NCBI GenBank assembly: GCA_947846985.1
Contig: CANTUZ010000024.1
Span: 1,531,046 to 1,595,045, forward strand
From: Fratercula arctica
Taxonomy: Eukaryota > Chordata > Aves > Charadriiformes > Alcidae
DNA: 64,000 bases
Direction of reading: 5' to 3'
Position 1 is the first letter of the stretch, and every line of letters begins with the position of its first letter. The translations under genes and the position numbers were made by a program. Positions 49,201 to 59,795 of this stretch are shown piece by piece. Under the pieces are notes generated by a model. It was not told the DNA's origin. It worked only from the letters and a program-made list of their open reading frames with translations, and made no database searches.

Positions 49201-51661
49201 AGCGATGCTGCGGGGTGGGGGGGGGACACGGGCCGTGCCACCATCCCACAGCGGGTGACAATCCAAAGCGGGGACCCCCCAAACCCCCCGCCAGCTCCAG
49301 CCCCACGTGGCGACACCCCCTTGGCCTCCAGGGACCTCGGGGCGAAGCCCATTTGCGGCAGCGGAGGTGGCGGGGGGACGCGTCTGGGCTGCGTGTCCTC
49401 CCGGGGTGACGCGTCTGGGCTGTGTCCCCCCCCCGGGGTGACAGGGTGGGGGACAGCGGGGCACTCACGCGTGTTTTCAGGCACTTGTTTGTTCTCGGAG
49501 GTGACCTGGGCTCCCATCACGGAGGCTGTGGAAGTGGGGGGGGGAGAAAAGGACACGGCTGAGAAATCTGGGGACACGGGGAGGCTGCGGCAGGGGCAAG
49601 GAGGTCACCGGGAGCCCCGGGGCAGCGGTGACGGTCCCCCGGCGTGTCACAGTCTCAGGAGCCGGAAAATCCCGTCCTGCCTGCTCCGTCCTGTCACGTC
49701 ACGTCACACACACACACACACACACACACCCCCGCCCCTGCCCTGCCCGGTTTCTGCCTGGTTTCGCAGGAAACGGGCCAGGGCCTTTCGCAACACCCTG
49801 CCCTCCGCGTGTCCCCACCCCGCGCACACGCGTGTCCCCTGCCCGTCCCCGCGGCGGCACCGCGGACTGCCGCTCCTCGCCGTGTCCCTCGTCCTCGACG
49901 CCGGCGTTTCCCGGCACGGCCACCCCCGGCTCCCGGTTTCGGGCCCGGGGAAGGCGGCGGCGACGATGACACCGGGCGTGAGTCACGCCGTGGGGGAAGG
50001 TGACCGGGAACCGCCGTGACCTCGTCCCCAACCCACCTTTGCACCCCGAACCGCCGCCAAGTGAAACCTGGACGGGTGGCGGCAGAAAGAGCGATTTTGG
50101 GGTGAAATAAGGGGGAAACGGGGCAGCCGGTGTCCCCAGAGGGCTTCCTGGGCACCGCTCCCCGGAGCCGCCGCGGTGGCACGGTGCTGGCCATGAACGC
50201 CATCGGAACCCCAGCGTGGCCGAGTCCGGAACCGCATCCCAGGGAGGGGGGGGGGGGGGGGGAATAGGATTTGGGGGTGTTTTGGGTGGATTTGGGGCAG
50301 AAGTGGCACAAAGGTGACATCCCGAGGGACCAACCGCAGCAGGACGGGTCCCTGGGGTGGGTGTCCCGGCCAGGATGCGGGTGCTGCTGGCTACGGGTGC
50401 AAATCAGCCGGGATCGGGTTAATCCCGACCGGTTCCAGGATTGCTCCAGCACAATAGCGGGGGACAGGAAGGCCACCACAGGAAGGCCACCACAGGAAGG
50501 CCACCGCTGGCCCGCTTGCCAGTGACAAACCCTGTAACTTTGGCCTTTGGGAGTGCCGGTGGCGCGGCACCGGCTACTCATTAACCAGGGCAGGCAGGGG
50601 CACATGTCACCCACCGATGGCACCCCCGTGGGGGGGCAGGGGACAGGGACACCCCCGCCACCGGGCGACTCCGTCATCCACCAGACGGGATGTTTGGCCA
50701 TGGCGGTTTTCCGGCCCTGGGAAGCGCGGCCGGATCCGCACCCCCCACCACCCCGAGCCCCCCGTTACCGGTTGTGGGCGATGCCGGGCTCGGCGGGGGG
50801 TACCAGCACGGGGGTGTCCGGGCACGGGGGAGCGATCCCGGGGCTGATGTGTCTCCCCCCCCCCCCAAGTGGGGTGACCCCACAAAACCAGCCATAAACC
50901 GTAAATAACGGGGTGGCGGCAGCCCCGGGAGCGGGGTGTCCCCGGGGTTTCATCACTAACGGGGCTCCCCCGCGGCGGGGCGGGGGGGGGGGGGGCGGTG
51001 GGTGCGTGCGGGCGCTGTCGGGATATTAATAGCCCGTTATCGCCGGGTGTGGCGACACCGGTCCCCTCCCCCCGCCACCCCCGTGATTCCCCACCCACCC
51101 CGGTACACACCGGGCTGCCGTGAGCGGGGACGGTGGATGGCACCGGGGGAGCCGCCGCTCGGTAGCACGACCCCTCCCGGGCAACCCACCGCCGTCCCCC
51201 CCGGTACCGCTACCGCCCCAGGGGGCCTCGACCGACCCGCAGCCGCCCGGAACCAGCCCTCTCCGGTCGATCCGCTGCCCGCCGCCCCTCCAGGGAACTA
51301 CCGCCCCTCCCGGTACCGGCACCGCCCCGGGGGACCCCCCGCCACCCTCTCGGTACCGGCACCACCTCGAGTGACTCCCACCCACCCCTCCGGTACCACT
51401 ACCGCCCCGGGGGGCCTCGACCGACCCACAGCCACCCGGAACCAGCCATCCCCGGTTGATCCGCTGCCACCCCCCGGGGACCCACCGCCCCTCCCGGTAC
51501 CGGCCGCCCCATTGTCGGGGCACCTCGCGGCTCCCCACCCGCACTCCCGACCCCCACGCCCTCTCCGGGCACTCACCGGCCGCCACCCCGAGTAGCAGCA
51601 GCAGCAGCAGCGGGGCCCGGTGCCGGGGCCCGGGGCCACCCCGCCGCGCCGCTCCCGCCAT
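46202..51661 (-). CDS. F11R: Junctional adhesion molecule A, 10 coding exons
   Basis: Immunoglobulin-family adhesion receptor of tight junctions, leukocytes and platelets. Exons in order: 51577-51661 (signal peptide with a leucine run), 49469-49525, 49075-49188, 48836-48979, 47753-47955, 47562-47664, 46905-47012, 46796-46805 (10-nt microexon), 46539-46587, 46202-46237. They sum to 909 nt, i.e. 302 aa plus stop (human 299). Seen: first Ig domain with cysteines in IPCLAY and YICEV and the R-I-E motif (PRIEWKF) of the JAM dimer interface; second Ig domain with [18 protein letters not shown] and GDYFCEA; a transmembrane segment in exon 7 followed by GIWFAYSRG; a cytoplasmic KKVIYSQPS; and the PDZ tail SSFLV. 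All splice sites are GT/AG. The exon 5 acceptor and first bases are amplified in the adjacent intron. The order F11R-USF1-ARHGAP30 on one strand matches human. Confidence 0.95.
47905..48770 (-). repeat. 134-bp tandem repeat carrying the 5' edge of F11R exon 5
   Basis: The marker AGAATATGG recurs at 47961, 48095, 48229, 48363, 48497 and 48631, an exact 134-bp period, with a partial seventh unit to 48770. Each unit contains the CTGGTAG acceptor followed by about 40 nt of exon 5 (coding [16 protein letters not shown] residues). The leftmost unit is the real exon edge. Confidence 0.96.
49526..51576 (-). other. F11R intron 1, largely single-copy
   Basis: It holds a (CA)n tract at about 49706-49729, a triplicated 15-bp GGAAGGCCACCACA element near 50470-50510, and otherwise single-copy sequence. 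No second gene was recognised. Confidence 0.5.
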
Positions 51662-52000
51662 GGCCGCCGCCGCCGCCGCACTGCGCGCCCCCGCCCGCCC
51701 CAGGTGCGGCCCCGCCCCGCCAAGCCCCGCCCCCCCCCCGGGCTGGGCCAACCCGGCTACGCCCCTCCGCCAGGTGCTGAGGAGCCCCGCCCATCGCCCG
51801 GCTCCATTGGCTGCGCCGCCTGTCTCGTCAAGGGAAGGGCCCGCCCCCCTCGCCCTGACTGGCTGGCTCGGCCCCGCAGCTCCGGCGTGATTGGCTGAGG
51901 CGAAGGGGCCGCGGGAGCGACAGGTGTGGAGAGGGCGAGGCCTCCTGGCCAATGGGAGAGAGCGCTTGAACTTCTGGCCAATGGGCGCGCTCTGCGTCCC
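51662..52000 (-). promoter_or_regulatory. F11R: F11R CpG-island promoter with four CCAAT boxes
   Basis: CCAAT or ATTGG pentamers occur at 51806, 51890, 51949 and 51978 in CpG-dense sequence within 320 bp upstream of the F11R start codon. This is the usual setting for NF-Y sites. Two are on each strand and the last two are 29 bp apart. The layout would also allow divergent transcription to the right. Confidence 0.65.
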
Positions 52001-52079
52001 TCGTGGCGGCCCCCAGGCGGGGACCCGGACGTTGCCATAGCGACGAGGCCTGCGGGGCCCGAGGAGGCTACGGCGCCCA

Positions 52080-52465
52080 GAGGGCTCCCAGTGCCCCCCC
52101 CCCAGGGCTCCCAGTACCCCCCAGTACCTTCTGGTACCTGCCACTGCCCTCCCAGTGCTCCCACTGCCCTCCCAGTACCCCCCAGTATTCACTGTGCCCT
52201 CCCAGTACCCACCAGTGCCCCCCCAGTGCCTTCTGGTACCTGCCGGTGCCCTCCCAGTATGCACCAGTGCCCTCACCGTGCTCCCAGTACCCCCCAGTGC
52301 CCTCTGGTACCTGCCACTGCCCTCCCACTACCCCCCCTCAGCGCTCACCATGCCTTCCCCATACCCGCCAGTGCTCCCAGTACCCTCCCAGTACCTTCTG
52401 GTACCTGTCACTGCCCTCCCCCAGTGCCCCCTCCCCCCCCAGAGCACCTCCCAGTACCTCCCAGT
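52080..52465. repeat. CCCAGTACCCCCCAGTGCCC minisatellite
   Basis: Units around CCTTCTGGTACCTGCCACTG and CCCTCCCAGTACCC repeat between F11R and USF1. TSTD1, which lies here in human, was not found. Confidence 0.85.
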
Positions 52466-52674
52466 ACCCCCCATGCTCCCACGCAGCCATCGTGGCGCAG
52501 CGATGTCACACCGTGACGTCACAGCACACGGTGACATCGCAGCGATGCTGCTGCCCATCATGGGGGACACCGGAGGGGGGGGGGGGTGTGTGTCCCTGGG
52601 GTGGGGGGGGCTCAGGAGGGTCCCTGGGACCCCCCCCCCCACCCCCAGATCCCGAGGGGTGCTGGAAGGTGGGG

Positions 52675-52680
52675 AATAAA
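52675..52680 (+). terminator. Plus-strand AATAAA facing USF1 3' end
   Basis: AATAAA on the plus strand, 31 bp from the USF1 signal on the other strand. It could end a plus-strand transcript divergent from F11R, but no coding sequence supports such a gene, so it may be chance. Confidence 0.2.
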
Positions 52681-52710
52681 CTGTAGGGCCTGGAAAAACA
52701 AATCACTATT

Positions 52711-52720
52711 TTTATTTATT
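52711..52720 (-). terminator. USF1: USF1 polyadenylation signals (two overlapping)
   Basis: AATAAATAAA on the minus strand, about 660 nt past the USF1 stop codon and followed by an A/T-rich stretch. The predicted 3' end is near 52690. Confidence 0.75.
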
Positions 52721-53381
52721 TTTGCTTTTTTTTAAATTCCGAGAGTTTTAAAAAAAAGTCTGGCCGGGGCCGGGCCAGCCGCAGCGGGCAGATGGGGGGG
52801 GGGGGGTGGGGGGGTGTGTTTTGCGGCCCCCCCCCCCACCCTAGGACCCCCCCGCGGCCGCCCGGGGCCAGCAGGGACGGGGGGGGGGGGGGGGGGGGGG
52901 AACATGCCGCAGCCCCCCGGGAGGGGACGGTCCCCCGGGGAGGGCGGGGGGGGGGGTGGGGGTGTCCCGGGGGTGGGGTGGGGGGGCCCGAGGCAGTGCT
53001 GGGGGGGGGCAGCGGGGCCCGCCGGGCTGAGAGCGAGTGCACGAAGCGCAAGGAGGGGGGAGGGGGGGGAGGTGAGAGAGGAAGGGGGGGGGGGGGACAC
53101 GGTGACACCGGAGGGGGGGGAACACGGTGACATGGGGAGGGGGAAAAGGGGGGGTTGGATATGGGGGGGGGCGGGGCCACAAACCAAACGGGGCTCCTCA
53201 TGTCACGCCGGGGAGGTGCTCGCTGCCGAGGGAGGGGGGGGGGGGGTCAGGCTGCAGGGAGGTGGGGGGGGGGAGGGGGGGTGTGAGACCCCCGTCCCCT
53301 CGTCGTCCCCCCCCCCCCCCCCCCCCCGTCCCTCCCCCACCCCCGTCCCCGCCGCGGGGTCCCCCGTCCCCGCCGTCCCCG

Positions 53382-56300
53382 TCAGTGGCTGTCGTTCTTG
53401 ATGACGATCTCCACGCCGTGCTGGCGGAGCTGCGCCCGCAGGATCAGGTTCTTGTTCTTCAGATCCTCCACCTTGAGCCGGGGGGGGGGGCGGATAAAAA
53501 ACAGGGGGTGAGGGCCAGCACGGACACCCCCCCCCCCCCCCCCTAAAAAAAACTCCCCCCCTGCACCCCATAGGACCCCCCCCGCCACGTCACCTGCTGC
53601 CGCAAGACCTCGTTGTCCATCTGGAGCTGGTCGAGGCCCTGCAGCTCCTCGGAGAGGCGGTGGTTGCTCTGCCGCAGCTCCTGGATGTAGTCGCAGGCTT
53701 TGGAGAGGATCCCACCTTTGCTCTGGGGAGGGGGGTGGGGGGGTGAGTGGGGGGGGGGGGGGGTGTCTCCATCCTTCCCGTCCCCCCCCTCGCCCCCCCA
53801 GGGGGGTCCTTACCTGCCCCGACTTGGTGTTCTCCATGGAGCAGTCGGGGATGATCTTGGAGAGCTGCACGATCCAGTTGTTGATCTTGTCCCTGCGCCG
53901 GCGCTCCACTGCGACAGAGGTGGGGGGGGGGGGAAAGAGGGGGGCGGGGGGGGGGTCAGCAGCATCCCGACACCCCCCTGGCAAGCACCGAGTCCACACA
54001 TCCCCGGCGGGGTGTCATCCCCACCCCCCCCCAAACCAGCACCCTCCTGGCCAGGGTGGGTGGCGCTGAGCCCAGCACCCCCGGAGAGGGGTAGGGGGTG
54101 GGGGGGGGAGGGATCTGCCTGGTGTGTGTCCCCCCCCCGGCCCCGGCACCCAGCTCTGCCCGCTCCGGGGTGGGGCGACAAGGACAGGAGAGGTGATTTT
54201 TGGGTCAAACCAGCCACTTTTTGGCCTCTTTGAGAGGTTGAAGCCAAAGGAAGGAGGATCCCAGCTGGTGCTTGCACCCACGCCGGTGGCTTGTCCCCAA
54301 CGCTGTCCCCTCCGGGCCGGGGGCCACCTGAGTGTCCCCCACCTTCCCCAAGGTTTGAGCTCACCCTTCCCAGCTGCTGCTAATTATGGCTAATTACAGC
54401 CCTCCCAAACGAGGTTCTACCCTTAAACTGAGCCTCCTGGTGTGTCCTTAGAGCTTTTCCATCGAGGAGGTGGGAACCGACAGCATCAAGGTCCCCACCG
54501 TCCCCCACTGAGCGCGGGATGTCCCCCCCCCCCCCCGCCCCACCATCGGTACCTTCGTTGTGCTGCGCCCGGCGCTTCTCGTCCCGGGTGGCCCTCGGCG
54601 CCTCCGACTTCCTGGGGGGAGAGCGGTGACATCGATCCCGGTGACACCGGTGGAGATTTGGACGCGTCCCAGTCTCCCGGCGCCCGGGGCAGGGGGGAAC
54701 GCGGAGGGGAACGACCCAGCGCCGGAGCGTCCCCCCACTTCGCTTGTGGGGGTGTCGGTGCGGTTGAGGTTGGGGGGGGTGCGGGGGGGGTGCGCGGTAC
54801 TCACGGGGAGTAGGGGTGGGCGCGGGGGACGATCGACCTCTGCGTTCCGCCTTGCAGCACCTCCTGGGGCGACATCATGACGAAGAACTGCCCTGAACGA
54901 CCCAAAAAACCAGAGCGAGGGGGGGGGTCAGGCGGGGAGCACCCCCCAAAGGGACGGAGGGATGGGGACGGTGACGCACACCCGCCCCCCCCCCAGCCTC
55001 TTTGCGTTACCCGTGGGGGTGGGCTGCCCCAGCAGGGCCTCCGAGTTCTGCGTGGTGACGACGGCGGTGGCGGTGGTCCCCGCGCCGGCGGAGGTGCTGG
55101 TGTCGGCCACGGCCGTGGTGGGGAAATAGGTGTAGTGAGTCTCGGTGGCCGTGGCTTCCGTCTCCACCGCATCCTCGCTGGTGAAGGCGCCCTGGATGAC
55201 GGCCTGGAGGAGAGGGACGACAGCCAGGGTGGGGAGGGGGACGCCGAGGACGGACACCACCCCCCCCCCCCCCCCCCCGGCGCCGGCACCCACCTGTGTC
55301 ATGGACTGGGCGGCGGGGTAGCCACTGATGGCGCTGGTGCCCTCCGTCTGTCCGTCCAGCTGCCCGTCCGCCACTTGGATCACCCTGTACATCACCTGCC
55401 CACAGAGCCCCGGCTGCCACCCGGCCATCGGACCCCGAGGGGGGGGGGCAAAAACCCCCTTCTGACCCCTAAAACCGCCCTTCTGACCCCCCCAAAAAAC
55501 CCTTCTGACCCCCCAAAAAAAGCCCTTATAACTCCCCAAAACCCCTCTTCTGACCCCCCAAAAAACCCTTCTGACCCCCCAAAAAACGCCCTTGTAACTC
55601 CCCAAAACCCCCCTTCTGACTCCCCCAAAAAACCCTTCTGACCCCCCCAAAAAACCCTCTTCTGACCTCCAAAATCGCCCTTCTGACACCAAAAAAAACC
55701 CTTCTGACCCCAAACAATCTCCCTTCTGACCCCCAAAAAACCCCCCCTCTGACCCCCAAAAAACCCCCCTTCTGACCCCCCCAAAAACTGTTCTGACCCC
55801 AAACCTGCACTTCTGACCCCCAAAAAACCCCCCTTCTGACCCCCCCAAAACCCCCCCTCCTGACCCCAAAAACCTCCCCTTCTGGCCCCCCCAAAACCCC
55901 CCTCCTGATCCCAAAAACCTCCCCTTCTGACCCCCCAAAAAACCCTTCTGGCCCCCAAAACTGCCCTTCTGACCCCCAAAACCCCCCTTCTGACTCCCAA
56001 AAAAACTGTTCTGACCCCCAAAACTCCCCTTCTGACCCCCAAAAAACCCCCTCCTGACCCCCAAACCCCCCCCCCGGCGCGGGGGCTGCCCACCTGCGTC
56101 CCGCCGTTCTCTGTGCGGAAGACATACTTGATGTTGGGGTCGGGGAAGGTGGCCGCCGACTGGATGCTGGCAATAGCCACGCTGGTGGGATCCTCACCTG
56201 TGGCCACTGCACCTTAAGGCAGGAAGAGGTTGGGGGGGGGACGGGGGGAAAGGCCACGACGAGGGACGGGGACGCGGCCAAGGGGTCCCCGTGCCACGGA

Positions 56301-58228
56301 GGGGAGCTCGGAGCCACATCCCCACTCCCAAGGGCAACGACGGGGGTTGGCATTAGCCCGGCACATGCCACCAGCCACACTGTGCCTGGTGCTGGGGCTA
56401 AACTGGGCATGGCCAGGGCTAGTGGCCTCCTCCCAGGGTAGCCTGAGCCCCCCCCACGGTGCAGAGAGGGGATCCCTGTGCCCTGGAGGGGAGCTCGGAG
56501 CCACATCCCCACTCCCAGGGGCAACGATGGGGGCTGGCATTAGCCCACTACATGCCACCAGCCACATTGTGCCTGGTGCCGGGGCTAAACCGGGCACAAT
56601 GGGGGCTAAACCAGGCATGGCCGGGGCTAGTGGCCTCCTCCCAGGGTAGCCCGAGCCCCCCCCACAGCGCAGAGGGGGGGGTCCCCATGCCATGGAGGGG
56701 AGCTCAGAGCCACATCCCCACTCCCAGGGGCAACGACGGGGGTTGGCATTAGCCCGGCACATGCCACCAGCCACATTGTGCCTGCTGCCGGGGCTAAACT
56801 GGGCATGGCCAGGGCTAGTGGCCTCCTCCCAGGGTAGCCTGAGCCCCCCCCCACAGCGCAGAGGGGGGATCCCTGTGCCATGGAGTGGAGCACGGAGCCG
56901 TGTCCCCTCTCCCAGGGCCAATGACGGGGGTTGGCATTAGCCCGGCACATGCCACCAGCCACATTGTGCCTGGTGCCGGGGCTAAACCGGGCACAGCAGG
57001 GGCTAAACCAGGCATGGCCAGGGCTAGTGGCCTCCTCCGGGGTAGCCCAAGCCCCCCACAGTGCAGAGGGGGGGGTCCCCATGCCATGGAGAGGAGCTTG
57101 GAGCCGCATCCCCACTCCCAGGGGCAACGATGCGGGCTGGCATTAGCCTGGCACGTGCCACCAGCCACATTGTACCTGGTGCCAAACTGGGCACAGTGGG
57201 GGCTTGTAGCCTCCTCCCAGGGTAGCCCAAACCCCCCCATGGCACAGAGCGGGGGTCCCCATGCCATGGAGGGGAGCGTGGAGCTGTGTCCCCTCTCCCA
57301 GGGGCAAGGACGAGGGCTGGCATTAGCCTGGCACGTGCCACCAGCCTGTGCCCGGTGCCAGGGCTAAACCAGGCATGGCTGGGGCTAGTGGCCTCCTCCC
57401 AAGATAGCCCGAACCCCCCCACGGCGCAGAGCGGGGCTCCCCGTGCCATGGAGGGGAGCGTGGAGCCGCGTCCCCTCTCCCAGGGGCAAGGATGGGGGCT
57501 GGCATTAGCCTGGCATGTGCCACCAGCCACACTGTACCTGGTGCCAAACCGGGCACAGTGGGGCCTTGTAGCCTCCTCCCAGGGTAGCCCAAAACCCCCC
57601 ATGGCACAGAGCGGGGGTCCCCATGCCATGGAGGGGAGCGTGGAGCTGTGTCCCCTCTCCCAGGGGCAAGGATGGGGGCTGGCATTAGCCCAGCATGTGC
57701 CACCAGCCACATTGTGCCCGGTGCCGGGGCTAAACCGGGCATGGCCGGGGCTAGTAGCCTCCTCCCAGGGCAGCCCAAGCCCCTCACAGTGCAGAGCGGG
57801 GGGTGCCTGTGCCACGGAGGGGAGCTTGGGGCCGCGTCCCCACTCCCAGGGGCAACGATGGGGTTTGGCATTAGCCTGGCATGTGCCACCAGCCACGCTG
57901 TGCCCGGCGCCGGGGCTAAACCGGGGGCTAGCGGCCTCCTCCCGGGGTAGCCCGAGTCCCCCCCCACGGCGCAGAGAGTTGGGGGGGGGGGGGGGGGGGG
58001 GTGTCTCCACTCACCTTCCTGGATTTGCACCGTTCCCTCTTCCGTCTCGGCTGCTTTCTGCTGCCTGCGGGGGCGAGGTGGTGGGGGGGGGGTCAGGCAC
58101 CAGGGACCCCTGTCACGCCGGAGCCGGCACCCCACAGCCCCGTTACCGGCGGAGAGCCGGGATTTGGTGGTGGTGGTGGGGGGGGGGGGAATATAGGGAA
58201 AAGGGGGTGTCGGGACTCACCCCTTCAT
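53382..58228 (-). CDS. USF1: Upstream stimulatory factor 1 (bHLH-ZIP), 10 coding exons
   Basis: Nuclear transcription factor binding CACGTG E-boxes as homo- or heterodimer with USF2. Exons in order: 58221-58228 (MKG), 58015-58064, 56094-56212, 55294-55395, 55011-55203, 54805-54892, 54553-54611, 53814-53908, 53594-53722, 53382-53471. Sum 933 nt, i.e. 310 aa plus stop, equal to human USF1. Seen: N-terminal QQKAAETEEGTVQIQEG, the activation region with ETHYTYFP, the USF-specific region ending FFVMMSPQEVLQGG, the basic region RAQHNEVERRRRDKINNW, the helix-loop-helix with IIPDCSM, and a leucine zipper with VEDLKNKNL and the end VIKNDSH. Exons 3 and 10 use AAG acceptors; exon 3 also has a CAG acceptor 6 nt further in. 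A 5' UTR piece lies at 58229-58278 after a CCCGCAG acceptor. A noncoding first exon with a GTAACG donor begins at 59174. Confidence 0.97.
55440..56085. repeat. CCTTCTGACCCCCAAAAAAC minisatellite (USF1 intron)
   Basis: About 25 units of 20-28 bp differing in the length of the C and A runs, between USF1 coding exons 3 and 4. Confidence 0.9.
56220..57975. repeat. About 180-203-bp tandem repeat (USF1 intron)
   Basis: Nine units marked by GGCATTAGCC (near 56351, 56538, 56737, 56931, 57138, 57318, 57501, 57681, 57868), with GGCTAGTGGCCTCCTCCCAG and CATGCCATGGAGGGGAGC elements. It lies between USF1 coding exons 2 and 3. Translation across it gives only repetitive frames. Confidence 0.92.
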
Positions 58229-59173
58229 CGCTCCGCGCCCACGGGCATCAGTCGCAGAGGAGCCTCCGGCCTTCACAGCCCTGCGGGAAGCGGCGGCAGC
58301 TCAGGGACGGGCCCGGCCTTCCTCCTCCTCCTCCTCCTCCTCCTCCGGCCCGACGCCAGCCCCCCCCATCCCCGGGAGGGACACGGCCCCGGGGGTGGCA
58401 AGGGGACAGCGTGGGGACAAGCAGGGACGGGAGCGAAGGCACCGTGGGGGTGGGGGGGGGACACACGGCAGCCGGGCCCCGCGTCGGCCACCACAGCCGG
58501 ACAGTGGCCACCATGGCTGCCTCCGGTCACCACCGTGCCAGGACACCGGCCACCAGGCGGGGCCTCGAGCACCATTTTGGGCCGCCTCCCCCCCCCCCCC
58601 GCCCCCCGTTTCGCTTTCGTATCCCGGGTGACACCGCTGTCCCCAAAGCCACCCCCCCCCCCTCACCCCCCCCGGATGACACTTTGGGGGCCGTGTCCCG
58701 TCCCGTCCCCCCCCCACCGCTGACCCCGGACTCGCCACCGCGCTCCGCCCCCCCCCGTCTTTGTCACCGCTCAGGGGACCGGGAACGGGGACACGGACAC
58801 ACACACGGCAGCACTGGGCCCGGCTCGGCGGCCCGGCCCCCCCCCCCCGCCCCAAAACCGGCCGCTCCCGGGGGGGGGGTTTGGCCCGATGTCACCCCCC
58901 CCAGCCCCGGGCAGGGAAAGGGGGTGTCAGCGGGGGATGACAGGCGCGGGGGGACCCCGCCGCGGTTGGGAGGGGGGTGACAGGCCCGGGGGAGGAGGGG
59001 GGGGAACCCGCACCCCGCCGGGGGAAGCGACGGCCGGGCCCGGGGGCCGCGGTCGGGCCCGCACCAACCAGGGACGGCCCCGGGGGCCGGGGGAGGGGAG
59101 AGGGGGGGTCCCGTCGGGTCCCGTCCGGTCCCGTCCCGCCCCCGCCGCGGCCCTGGCCCGGCCCCGCCGTTAC

Positions 59174-59720
59174 CTCGCCGCGCCGGGCCGCCCTGCGCGC
59201 GCTCGGCCCCTTGTCTCGCCATGGAGCCCCGCACATGCGCAGGGCGCCGCCGCGCCGCCATGACGGGTGAGGGCGGAAGCCGGGCCCGCCGCCGCCGCCA
59301 TCTTGGGCCGGGGCGCCGCGCACCCCCACCGCAGCGCGCCGCCGCCGCCGCCATCTTGGCGCCGGGCACGGGGCCTCCCTCCCCCCCCCCCCCCAACTCT
59401 TCCCCTTCCCCTTCTTCCCCTCCCCGCCCCGCCGGCGCCATCTCGCCGCGCGCCGGCCGCCATCTTAGACGGCGAAGCGCGGCGCTTCCGCCCGGCGCCA
59501 TCTTGGGTGAGGGCGGCGCCATCTTGGAGGCGGGCGGCGGCCACCTACCTTCGCACCCTGCTCGCCACAACCGCCCCCCACCGCCGGTCGCCAGGGACCC
59601 CTCCTCCCTTCTCACCGGCCCCCCCACTCCGGCCCGGCTCTTAGTGCTGCGTGGGGACCCCCCCCGCCGCGCCCCGCCCCGAGGCCGCCCCGCGTGCCGC
59701 CATGTTGCGTGGAAGGAGGC
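59174..59720 (-). promoter_or_regulatory. USF1: USF1 first exon and promoter with GCCATCTT (YY1-type) cluster
   Basis: A noncoding exon ends at 59174 with CGAG followed by GTAACGG. Upstream, GCCATCTT motifs, the reverse of the YY1 core AAGATGGC, lie at 59297, 59350, 59459, 59497 and 59518. An NRF1-like CGCACATGCGCA is near 59230. The region is a CpG island squeezed between USF1 and the 3' end of ARHGAP30. Confidence 0.6.
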
Positions 59721-59739
59721 CGCAGTGGCAGACAAAGCC

Positions 59740-59745
59740 TTTATT
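59740..59745 (-). terminator. ARHGAP30: ARHGAP30 polyadenylation signal
   Basis: AATAAA on the minus strand about 50 nt past the stop codon. The predicted transcript end near 59720 abuts the USF1 CpG-island promoter. Confidence 0.75.
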
Positions 59746-59795
59746 GACCCCATTGTCGCCCGCGCAGGGGCACAAATGTCCCCTGTCCCCGCAGC

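Noticed and set aside
52003..52686. 227-codon plus-strand frame beside the F11R promoter ending near AATAAA
   Set aside because: Most of it is the CCAGTACCC minisatellite and no protein similarity is evident; kept only as a possible noncoding transcript.
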